NCBI RefSeq assembly: GCF_022836475.1
Contig: NZ_BQXH01000005.1
Coordinates: forward strand, 1 to 64,000
DNA: 64,000 nt
Reading direction: 5' to 3'
From: Ligilactobacillus pabuli
GTDB lineage: Bacteria; Bacillota; Bacilli; Lactobacillales; Lactobacillaceae
Position 1 is the first letter of the stretch, and the number at the start of each line of letters is the position of its first letter. The notes under the pieces were generated by a model. The model saw only the letters and a program-made list of their open reading frames with translations. It was not told the DNA's origin and did not search any database. Below, one piece after another: positions 35,529-42,708 of the stretch. A program made the position numbers and the translations under genes.

Positions 35529-35652
35529 TTTTAGTCGAGTTTTGTGAAACAGAAAGTTCCGCCTATCTAAACTCAGGGTCAATGTCTAAAACGCATTAAC
35601 TCCTGGCTTCCGATGGTGCTCACTTTCTAAACGTTTCACTCCGCTCTGTGTT
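35529..35652 (-). repeat. Long nested palindromic repeat, copy 5
   Basis: Minus-sense copy starting 2 bp after the stop of the L,D-transpeptidase gene. Outer arm GTGAAACGTTTAGAAAG pairs with CTTTCTGTTTCAC; inner arm CCAGGAGTTAATGC pairs with CATTGACCCTGAG, with some mismatches. Confidence 0.8.
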
Positions 35653-35654
35653 TT

Positions 35655-36287
35655 TTAGTCGATCACTACTTTAGTATTCGTCTCCAGGTTCTCATACATC
35701 CATTTAGCATCCGCAACCGATAAACGTACACAGCCATGAGAACGAGCCTTCTTACCCAAGTCCTTGGCCTCATCCTCAATAAAGTTTCCATTTTGGTCAG
35801 TTGGTACTGAATGGAAGAGATATACCCCGTGATCCTTGAACGAGATCCAGTACTTCGCACCTTCGCCAGACTCACCATTATAGAAGAAATCGCCCCGTTC
35901 TGGTTCAATGTACCAAGTACCCTTTGGTGTTGCCTGATCACCGCCAGCACCGGTCGACGCATACATGGTGTATAATTTGCGCTTGCCATCCATCAAATAA
36001 ACCCGCGACTTTTTGGTCGAAACATGGATCCAAAAATCTTGGGCTTGGTCCAAATCTGGATACGCCACTGTCTCTGACGATTTCCGCCAGTCAATTGGTG
36101 TCCGCATGTTATTTTTTTTTGCTGCCTTCTTAGCCTTAGCGGGCTTCTTTTTTGTTTGAGTCACTTTGGCAGGTGTTTTCTGTGCGTGTGGTTTTTCGAT
36201 GTGATCTGAAATCATCGCTAATACGACAGTCACCACTAAACATAGACCAACTCCACCCAGAACTTTCATCACTGTTTTCTTTGTCAA
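35655..36287 (-). CDS. L,D-transpeptidase (YkuD domain), membrane-anchored
   Basis: 210 residues from TTG at 36287 with AGAGG upstream. One N-terminal membrane helix (GGVGLCLVVTVVLAMI), a Lys/Ala-rich linker, then a YkuD catalytic domain (residues about 85-210) with HGVYLFHSVP and the active-site signature SHGCVRLSVADAKWMY (His, Cys, Arg). It forms 3-3 cross-links in peptidoglycan or attaches wall proteins. It starts 37 bp after the sortase A gene in the same sense, so the two surface-protein enzymes may be one operon. Confidence 0.92.
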   Translation of the reverse strand: MTKKTVMKVLGGVGLCLVVTVVLAMISDHIEKPHAQKTPAKVTQTKKKPAKAKKAAKKNNMRTPIDWRKSSETVAYPDLDQAQDFWIHVSTKKSRVYLMDGKRKLYTMYASTGAGGDQATPKGTWYIEPERGDFFYNGESGEGAKYWISFKDHGVYLFHSVPTDQNGNFIEDEAKDLGKKARSHGCVRLSVADAKWMYENLETNTKVVID

Positions 36288-36324
36288 AATATTACCTCTC
36301 TCTTATTTATTACCAATTTCTAAA

Positions 36325-37167
36325 CTATTTTGTACCCCCAGCATCCCCATTAGCACCTTCCTCTGTGCCTGGGTTATACCAATTAACGCGCGCATTAGTT
36401 TTTTGCTTAGTTAAGTCAAAATAGCTGACGACATGTGCTGGAGCTTTTTCCCACTGATAATGCTGCACCAATTTGCCTCGAGTGATGATCCGGTACTGAG
36501 TGCTTGGATATAAGCAGGTAATAATGGTTACCTGTGGGTTAGCCGTGGGATTTAACACACCAATGTCCGTTGCTTGCACTACAGTTTGCCCAGTGATCCG
36601 GTAAGCGTAAATTCCTTCCTGGTCAGCCAAATAAATTTTATCTCCGTCTAGCCAGTGATTCGTTTGCCGTTTACCATCGACTATGTATGGATCATCTTGC
36701 TTCAAATTTTGTTGGAGGGGACTAAAACCGGTTTTCCCGTCGTAAAAATTATGACTGGCTAAGCCGTAATTACTTTGACCCATTCGTGGCACACGTTTAC
36801 CAGCTGGATCAGCTTGCGAACGATTAGCGTAATTCGCGCCGGCCGCTAATCCTTTTTTCGAATAAGCATCATTAAAAACCGGTTGTAAAATGCCAACCTT
36901 AGGGACACTCACAAATCCTTGCTTAGTTAACCCCTGACTTTTTTGCGTCTGACGCATTAACTGCTCTCTAACTTGCTGGCGCTTAGCCAAAGACATTTTC
37001 GCCGTCCGTTTTGCTCGTTCATAAGCGACTTTTTGGTGGTAGCGTAAGACTGTGCCCTGAAAATTGAGCCAATTTTGTTGATAGGCTAAATCCCCTACCG
37101 CGAGAAGTGCGATTAGCAAGCAAACTAACAATAATAGCTTATTTTTCCATGTTCTTTTCTTCTGCAT
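36325..37167 (-). CDS. srtA: Class A sortase (housekeeping type)
   Basis: 280 residues. N-terminal membrane helix (LLLLVCLLIALLAVGDLAY), a helical linker, then the sortase beta-barrel. Catalytic His in YGLASHNFYD, Cys in VTIITCLYPST (TLxTC-type position) and Arg in QYRIITRGK are all present. It anchors LPxTG proteins, including finished pili made by the operon at 41-48 kb, to the cell wall. No long C-terminal helix, which separates it from the class C enzyme at 41459. Confidence 0.88.
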   Translation of the reverse strand: MQKKRTWKNKLLLLVCLLIALLAVGDLAYQQNWLNFQGTVLRYHQKVAYERAKRTAKMSLAKRQQVREQLMRQTQKSQGLTKQGFVSVPKVGILQPVFNDAYSKKGLAAGANYANRSQADPAGKRVPRMGQSNYGLASHNFYDGKTGFSPLQQNLKQDDPYIVDGKRQTNHWLDGDKIYLADQEGIYAYRITGQTVVQATDIGVLNPTANPQVTIITCLYPSTQYRIITRGKLVQHYQWEKAPAHVVSYFDLTKQKTNARVNWYNPGTEEGANGDAGGTK

Positions 37168-37322
37168 TGCTGCCCACCTTTCCTGATTTAATCTAGTTTC
37201 TATTGTAACAGAGCCCGGGTGATTTTGGGGACTAGAAAAGGGAATTTTAGGAAGCTTTTAGAAAGAAAAAATTAGCATTAAAGCACTTTTTACAAAACTA
37301 AAGCATCCTATTGTAAAGCTGA

Positions 37323-37466
37323 GTCTACAACAAGTTCTGTACACGTTACTTTCCAATAGTTACGTCTACAGCCTGTTCTGTACACGTTACTTTCCGATAG
37401 TTGTGTCTACAGCCTGTTCTGTACACGTTACTTTCCGATAGTTATGTCTACAGCCAATTTGTGTAC
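37323..37466. repeat. Tandem 41-bp repeat array
   Basis: Units start at 37323, 37364, 37405 and 37446 (the last partial): GTCTACAGCCTGTTCTGTAC followed by ACGTTACTTTCCGATAGTTGT, 41 bp. Units 2 and 3 differ at one position; unit 1 has a few changes. Each carries GTxTACA / TGTAxAC inverted arms. No gene overlaps. It lies between the sortase start and the terminator of the EIIC-like gene. Confidence 0.85.
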
Positions 37467-37585
37467 TAAACTTTTACAGACTTTAGTACGTAACATCAAT
37501 TTGTGTACCCAACTATCTCAAAACCGGGTACACAAACTACGGTTTTAACACTGAAGCCCGTGCAGATGCTCCACCAACGCAACAA

Positions 37586-37636
37586 AAACTGGCAGATCAG
37601 TGAGAAAAATTTTCCCACTATCTGCCAGTTTTTCAG
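37586..37636 (-). terminator. Terminator of the EIIC-like gene
   Basis: AAAAACTGGCAGAT...GTGAGAAAA pairs with TTTTCCCAC...ATCTGCCAGTTTTT. Strong on either strand; it lies 5 bp after the minus-strand stop. Confidence 0.85.
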
Positions 37637-37640
37637 AGCT

Positions 37641-38765
37641 TTAAACGACTTCCACGTGCAACTGACCATCCTCGACTAATTTCACTTTCAACATCAGTTT
37701 ATATACTACCAGTGAAACCACTGCTGGGACCACAATTCCCATTAATAAGTAAACCATCAACAAGCGCGGATTCGTCGACGCCAGGTTGATCGGCGCAATC
37801 AGCGAGTTCAACCCCAAGCCAGCAATCGTATAACTGACCTTAAACTTGAAGAACACAGCTGCAATTGGTGCTGCAATCAGAGCCGAGACAAAGGATGGCA
37901 CTGCCAAATATGGATTGATCAACAAGTTCGGGAACTGAATCTTTGGTGTCAAGAAACCCTGCGCGATGTTAGCCCCCAGATTATTTTGGCGCCAAGAAAT
38001 CACCAAGAAACCGACAAACTGAGCTGTCGTTCCCAACAAAGCCGCTCCTGATGACAGCGGATCTAACATGACCGCTACTGCCAGCGCTGCAGAAGACGCA
38101 GGTGTCATCAAGAACAACGACCAGGCCAATGCCACACACATCGATCCCACCAATGGGTTAAGCTTCATTGACTGGGCGATAAACTCACTCAACCAGTTCA
38201 AAGCCGGCGTCGTAACGCTCGCCAAACCCAGACCGGAAATCGCACCAACTAACGTAGCTCCCAGTGGAACCAGCATCATATCAAGCGGTGTTTTGCCGGT
38301 CAAATACTTACCAACCAAGGCTGCGATCAAGCCCGCTGCCACGGCACTAATTGGCTGACCGGAAGTGAAGATTCCGGCTGAGGCTGCTTGAGCCATTGTG
38401 TTACCAGTCGCGGTGACGCCATTGACCCCTGCTTGGGTAAAGTAGACGGCATTAGCCCCCACGGTGGCGGAAATCATTGCTGAAAACATGACGAGCGAAT
38501 TTGTTTTTAATTGAGTGGCGATCACGGCTCCAAAGGCCGGCGCCAACATCCACTGGGCAATCGCGCCCACTTGGAACAGCGCGTCCCAGTGAATAAAGTT
38601 TGCGAGCGACTGAATCAGCAAGCCAACCCCTAACATGACTAAAACGGCGTTAGACACCCCGGCTGAAACTGCATAGACATAGTCTTTGACTGTCATCTGT
38701 TCTTCGGTTGCATTCGGCATTGCTGCCTGCTGTGAATCTTGTTTGGCCATAACTGCTTCTTTCAT
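37641..38765 (-). CDS. PTS EIIC-like (EIIC_2 family) transporter
   Basis: About 374 residues from ATG at 38765 (GTG at 38771 also possible), AAAGGAG upstream. Ten hydrophobic segments rich in Ala, Gly and Leu, with GVSNAVLVMLGVGLLIQSL, FGAVIATQLKTNSLVMFSAM and NLGANIAQGFLTPKIQFPNL, as in the PTS_EIIC_2 family. Members stand alone without EIIA/EIIB genes, and their substrates are not established. Control by a T-box leader (38824-39240) links this one to amino acid supply, so it may move an amino acid or related compound rather than a sugar. That is inference. Confidence 0.78.
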   Translation of the reverse strand: MKEAVMAKQDSQQAAMPNATEEQMTVKDYVYAVSAGVSNAVLVMLGVGLLIQSLANFIHWDALFQVGAIAQWMLAPAFGAVIATQLKTNSLVMFSAMISATVGANAVYFTQAGVNGVTATGNTMAQAASAGIFTSGQPISAVAAGLIAALVGKYLTGKTPLDMMLVPLGATLVGAISGLGLASVTTPALNWLSEFIAQSMKLNPLVGSMCVALAWSLFLMTPASSAALAVAVMLDPLSSGAALLGTTAQFVGFLVISWRQNNLGANIAQGFLTPKIQFPNLLINPYLAVPSFVSALIAAPIAAVFFKFKVSYTIAGLGLNSLIAPINLASTNPRLLMVYLLMGIVVPAVVSLVVYKLMLKVKLVEDGQLHVEVV

Positions 38766-38823
38766 ACTCACACAACTCCTTTTGTTTTTGATTGATTTGA
38801 TATTAAATTAACTCGACTACAAA

Positions 38824-39240
38824 AAAACGCCCTACTCAAGCCTAATGTTAGCTTGAATAGGGCGTTTCCGCGGTACCACCTATTGGTCCACAACTACGAT
38901 TGGATCCAAATCGCACTTGCGCTTAACTGCAAAACACACTTTAGTCGGGTTACTCAACCCAGAAGATTGCGCTTAACCTATTTCCAGCCACAATGCCAAA
39001 AACGCATTATACCTGAAAATTTGTTAATGCTCGTCTTCTAAGCGGGTTGTTCCACCCTGTGTTTTACAGTTGCCTAATAACGGTGGCAAACCAGCCAGGG
39101 CTACTTGGGTTCACTCCGGCCGCGTCTGAGGTGAGAGGTTCATTCCGCTTGTCAGCCCTTTGCACCACCAGGGTCTCTCTGAAGACAACTGCGGACGAAC
39201 GATCCTCGTCTTTGCGTTTTCATCATAATTTAATTGATTA
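38824..39240 (-). promoter_or_regulatory. T-box leader for the EIIC-like gene, interrupted by a repeat
   Basis: Read on the minus strand: Stem I with AGAGAG (39175-39180) and GGTGGTGCAAAGG in the distal loop; the T-box AGGTGGTACCGCGG at 38868-38881; then a terminator stem AACGCCCTATTCAAGC / GCTTGAGTAGGGCGTT with seven T (38824-38867). Uncharged tRNA should favour the antiterminator and turn the gene on. Between Stem I and the T-box sits a 123-bp palindromic repeat. The specifier codon is not assigned: the 3' side reads ATGAACCTCTCACCTC, where ACC or CTC are candidates. Confidence 0.88.
38940..39062 (-). repeat. Long nested palindromic repeat, copy 7, inside T-box leader
   Basis: Outer arm CAACCCGCTTAGAAGA pairs with TCTTCTGGGTTG. 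The inner hairpin is weaker but keeps AATGCGTTTTTGGCATT and the AGCATTAAC / GTTAAGCG flanks. It lies between the Stem I domain and the antiterminator, same sense as the leader. Confidence 0.85.
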
Positions 39241-39420
39241 CTAATTTAACCGATTGAATGGAGCTTGTCAATACCTTTTTTAATTCTTTTGAGAAAAAAA
39301 TTCGTAGATACATTTTGGATAAATGTTCGGTTATCCCTATTCTAGCACCAAGAAAAAATTAACAGTTGACAGTTAAGAGAGCGGGTGTTAGATTGTGAGT
39401 ACATTAAATTTAAGTTAAAG

Positions 39421-39717
39421 GCTGTCAGGAGAATTTTATCTTTGGGCGTGGTCAGAGAGTCGCCGGCTGGTGCAAGGCGATCCATTACAAGGCAAATGAT
39501 CATCTCCTAGCTGCACAAATGAACGGTTGTTGCTTCATTAACCACTCAATAGTCTGTGCTGGCAAGTCACCCATTATTGTGACAACACACCACTTAATTT
39601 GGTGTGTCTGGAGATCTTTGATTTGTGTCTCGTTCAAATCAAGATAAACTAAGGTGGTACCGCGCACAAGCGCCCTTAACGACTAGTAATGACTAGTCGT
39701 TTTAGGGCGCTTTTTTT
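39421..39717 (+). promoter_or_regulatory. T-box leader for the hydratase-family gene
   Basis: Stem I base AGGAGA (39427-39432) pairs with TCTCCT (39503-39508); AGAGAG at 39454-39459 and GGCTGGTGCAAGGC form the distal part. The T-box AAGGTGGTACCGCG lies at 39651-39664 and the terminator GCGCCCTTAACGACTAGT / ACTAGTCGTTTTAGGGCGC with seven T at 39669-39717. The specifier side reads AAATGATCATCTCC; TCA or ATC are candidates and I do not choose. It is back-to-back with the minus-strand T-box. Confidence 0.9.
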
Positions 39718-39767
39718 GACAATTTTTAGCAAATTACAAACGGAAAACATTTTGGAGGTTGGATACA

Positions 39768-40568
39768 ATGACAGAACAAACAGCGCATGAACAACAACTA
39801 GCTCAAACTCTTTTTGCAGCAGCTGCTAACCATGAACCCTTACAAGCAGCCGATTTTGAGCAAGCACAGCTCTTGCCCGACGATGAGAGTGCTTATCGGG
39901 TTCAAGACGCTTTGACAGCTCTCAAACAAGAAGCTGTCGGCGGCTACAAAATTTCTTTGACTAGTCCTGAAACGCAGGCACTATTTCAGGCAGATAGTCC
40001 TTTGTATGGTGCCCAAGTAGCGAGTCACGTTTTAGCTGCGCCACACGCTTTTGCAGCGCGCGACTTGCTGGAACCGTTGGCGGAAGTTGAGCTATTATTC
40101 ACAGTCCAAGAAGAACTAAGCGTAGACGATTCTCCTGCTGAGTTGTTAGCGAAAACACTAGTTGCACCGGCCATCGAAGTCCCCGACTCCCGTTTTAGTG
40201 CATGGTTTCCAGCTCTAGCAAAACGGCTCGTACTCGCAGACGCTGCGGTGGGCGGTTATATCGTGTATGGCCGCGAACAACCGGCGAATGTTGTCTTCTC
40301 TTCGCCAGACGAAGTCGCTCAGGTCACTTGTCAATTATTCCATGATGGTACCCATTTGAAAGACGGTCAGGCGACCGAGGTTCTTGGTAACCCGCTCACT
40401 TCACTCCATTGGCTGGTGGAAAAACTAGCGAGTCAAGGAAAATCCTTAGCAGTCGGACAGCGTGTTTCCAGTGGGACATTTTTGTTGCCTGAACCACTAA
40501 CTGCCGGTGAATGGCGTGCGGAATTTAACAGTAGCTTGGGTGAAGTTAGTTTGAACGTGACTGATTAA
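39768..40568 (+). CDS. 2-keto-4-pentenoate hydratase-family protein (MhpD/FAH-like)
   Basis: 266 residues from ATG at 39768 with GGAGG 10 bp upstream. It aligns by motif with MhpD-type hydratases and 4-oxalocrotonate decarboxylases: VGGYKISLTSPETQALF, AEVELLF and APAIEVPDSRF carry the acidic metal ligands, AAVGGYIVYG follows, and GNPLTSLHWLVEKLASQGKS near the end is the family C-terminal signature. The fold acts on 2-oxo acids. Aromatic meta-cleavage is not expected in lactobacilli, so the true substrate is open. T-box control suggests a step in amino acid or 2-oxo acid metabolism. Confidence 0.82.
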   Translation: MTEQTAHEQQLAQTLFAAAANHEPLQAADFEQAQLLPDDESAYRVQDALTALKQEAVGGYKISLTSPETQALFQADSPLYGAQVASHVLAAPHAFAARDLLEPLAEVELLFTVQEELSVDDSPAELLAKTLVAPAIEVPDSRFSAWFPALAKRLVLADAAVGGYIVYGREQPANVVFSSPDEVAQVTCQLFHDGTHLKDGQATEVLGNPLTSLHWLVEKLASQGKSLAVGQRVSSGTFLLPEPLTAGEWRAEFNSSLGEVSLNVTD

Positions 40569-40678
40569 CTGTGAGGTTGAGGAATTTTCAAGAATAGCTA
40601 AAAGGACAAAGTAACTTACTTGTGCTATCTTGAAAAAGCAATGTTAGTTATTTCTAATAACAGTGGCCAGAATAAATA

Positions 40679-40724
40679 AAAAGTCGTCCTACTATCACTG
40701 TAACCAGTTATAGTGGGACGACTA
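40679..40724. terminator. Bidirectional terminator after hydratase gene
   Basis: AGTCGTCCTACTATCACTG pairs with CAGTTATAGTGGGACGACT around TAAC. Confidence 0.8.
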
Positions 40725-40828
40725 ATTAGTATAGAGTAACATTATCGTTACCTTTAAAATAAATTATGTTAAACATAGTTCTATGTTTTCATGCATAAAT
40801 CATCTTGTTTTTCGAAGGGGATATAAAT

Positions 40829-41383
40829 TTATTTCTCTTTTTTAGAAGCCTGAAAAATGACTTCTTCTGTTTTATCCAAAATTTTTTGAGCATCTTTTTT
40901 CTCTAAAAAGCTTGTTTCATAGCAATTTTGCATCCATTTAGGCTTAGGTATTTGTTTGTCTACATACCAGCTAACAACCTGAGGGTACAAGAACACTCTA
41001 TATCCAGGGTACCCAAACTTTCGGTTTGTTTCTTTTGAAATTAAAGTATGCAAAATTAAATGTTCGATTAAATCACAATAAATCAACTCTTTCTTTGTTT
41101 GTAGCTTAAAATGATATCTATTAGTAAAAATGTAGTCTTCATTGTTAAGATTTAAATTATTAATTTCGCCAACGTGATGACAATATAAACCATCAGACGT
41201 TCTAGAGTATTTTCCCTTAGTTATCTTTTTAATTTCGTGATTTAGAAATTTATTATAAGAGTTTTCTCTAAAAAAATCATCTTTTGCCTCTCCATATTTT
41301 TTTCTCAGAGATTCAACCGCTTCTGTATAAGTCCCATTTAATAGTTGATAATAAAATTTAATTCGCTCATCATATGCATCCAT
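40829..41383 (-). CDS. HNH-like protein of unknown function
   Basis: 184 residues. GLYCHHVGE in the middle followed by YCDLIEHLILHTLIS resembles the His-rich core of small HNH-type nucleases, with spaced His residues (HH...H...H) that could bind metal. The N-terminal third is charged and helical. AT-rich, single gene, next to the pilus operon. Similar lone proteins occur in accessory DNA of lactobacilli. A nuclease role is inference; no cognate methylase or phage gene is adjacent. Confidence 0.55.
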   Translation of the reverse strand: MDAYDERIKFYYQLLNGTYTEAVESLRKKYGEAKDDFFRENSYNKFLNHEIKKITKGKYSRTSDGLYCHHVGEINNLNLNNEDYIFTNRYHFKLQTKKELIYCDLIEHLILHTLISKETNRKFGYPGYRVFLYPQVVSWYVDKQIPKPKWMQNCYETSFLEKKDAQKILDKTEEVIFQASKKEK

Positions 41384-41458
41384 AGCCCATACTTCCTTTT
41401 TACTTGATCTTTAAATATCGATTTTAAGAATCCTTTTCTTCCGATCTATTTAAGAAAT

Positions 41459-42598
41459 TTATACGCTCACTTTCCAGCCATCATCTTTGAAAACTCGTTC
41501 TTCATGACGTTTAGGAAAGAACGTTGCTTCTTTCTGCTTTAATTTTTTCAAACCAAAGACTAGTTTCTTAGCCGACGGTTCACCGACTTTAATTGCGTAT
41601 AAATCTCCTGGTAGCTCTGTAAAAGATACCCGACCATTTTCATCGGAAATAGCAGAGTACCCCTGCCCTGCACGAAAAATTTTCTTTTTCCCATTCTTTG
41701 CTAATAACTGAACCTTAACACCGCTAACTGCTGTACCGTTCTCATTAACCAACGTAAAACAGAAGTCAAAGACATGTTTTCTCAACATAAAATTGTGCAT
41801 CAAGCGCATGATTCCTACGATCAATATTATAAATAAAGTCACGCTACCAATTAAAATTAACAACTGCTGCATGTTGTTCTCATTGGTAGCTCTCTTAGCC
41901 TCTTGAGCGATTTTCTTAGTGTAAGGGACGCGGTAACCAGTCAGCAACAGCCGATGTGAATTAATCATGTAAGGCGTGCAAGTCAATAGAGTCGCCAGAT
42001 CTTTATGCGGTTCAATTTTCAAAACTTCAGTGTTATTAGGTTTCACGACCTTTATTTTATTAACTTTATAGGCTCGGTTTTTATGACCAACCTTAATGAC
42101 AAACACATTTCCCTTCTTCACATGGTTCAAATCAGTAAATAACTTCCGCCTAGCCAAGCCCCGGTGACCTGCGATCACAGTGTGAGTGCCTTTCCCACCA
42201 ATCGGATAAGAAGTTCCTTGTACGACTGTAACCCCGTATTCCAGTAGGGTATCAGAAGTTTTATCAAACAAAGGCACGTGCACTTTGATTTTCGGTACCG
42301 AAACAGTCCCAATCATATGTTTTTGTAAAGTGATACGTTCCTGTTTTGAGCTACCTTTAAACGGGTCGGAAGCAATATGGATTCCCGCTTTAGATAGATT
42401 TTCATTTTCGTTTTTCATTTTCTGAGCAGTCTGATTATTGATTCGCCCCAAATGTTGGATCCGGAACTGGTCAATAAAGTTATTAGCTGCGCCGACATAA
42501 AATGGGTACAGTGCGATGCCACAGCCAATTAAAAATAAGAGCAGCATTAAGATCTGCCACACCTGATTTGCCCGTCCAGTTGATTTCTTCTTCTGCAT
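41459..42598 (-). CDS. srtC: Class C pilus sortase with a C-terminal extra domain
   Basis: 379 residues. First membrane helix at 15-35; sortase core with lid-type DPF (SDPFKGSS), catalytic His in VIAGHRGLARRKLF, Cys in TLLTCTPYMINSHRLLLTGYR (split here: TLLTC and the Arg in GYR), then a second membrane helix (LLILIGSVTLFIILIVGIM) typical of class C. It joins pilin subunits covalently. After that helix come about 110 residues that look like a CnaB/carboxypeptidase-regulatory fold (GTAVSGVKVQLLAKNG, SDENGRVSFTELPGDLYAIK). By topology it would lie inside the cell, which is unusual. Last gene of the pilus operon. Confidence 0.9.
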   Translation of the reverse strand: MQKKKSTGRANQVWQILMLLLFLIGCGIALYPFYVGAANNFIDQFRIQHLGRINNQTAQKMKNENENLSKAGIHIASDPFKGSSKQERITLQKHMIGTVSVPKIKVHVPLFDKTSDTLLEYGVTVVQGTSYPIGGKGTHTVIAGHRGLARRKLFTDLNHVKKGNVFVIKVGHKNRAYKVNKIKVVKPNNTEVLKIEPHKDLATLLTCTPYMINSHRLLLTGYRVPYTKKIAQEAKRATNENNMQQLLILIGSVTLFIILIVGIMRLMHNFMLRKHVFDFCFTLVNENGTAVSGVKVQLLAKNGKKKIFRAGQGYSAISDENGRVSFTELPGDLYAIKVGEPSAKKLVFGLKKLKQKEATFFPKRHEERVFKDDGWKVSV

Positions 42599-42645
42599 TC
42601 TTCTAGCCTTTCGTTACCTTCAAATCATTCATTTGTGTTGCTACA

Positions 42646-42678
42646 AAAGGCCGCCGAATGATGATCGACAGCCTTTCC
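42646..42678 (-). terminator. Hairpin between main pilin and srtC
   Basis: On the minus strand AAAGGC and GCCTTTTG enclose a 20-bp loop with TCGATCATCATTCGG. It could partly terminate after the main pilin, so that less sortase than pilin is made. Confidence 0.4.
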
Positions 42679-42708
42679 TAATCAGTTTATTTATTAACGC
42701 TATTTCTA

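Noticed and set aside
37323-37466. CRISPR array
   Set aside because: The units are contiguous 41-bp repeats without unique spacers, and no cas genes are present. The same holds for 54621-54952.
39421-39717. Assignment of the T-box specifier codons
   Set aside because: Several triplets are possible in each specifier loop (ACC or CTC on the minus leader, TCA or ATC on the plus leader). Without folding and alignment I cannot choose.
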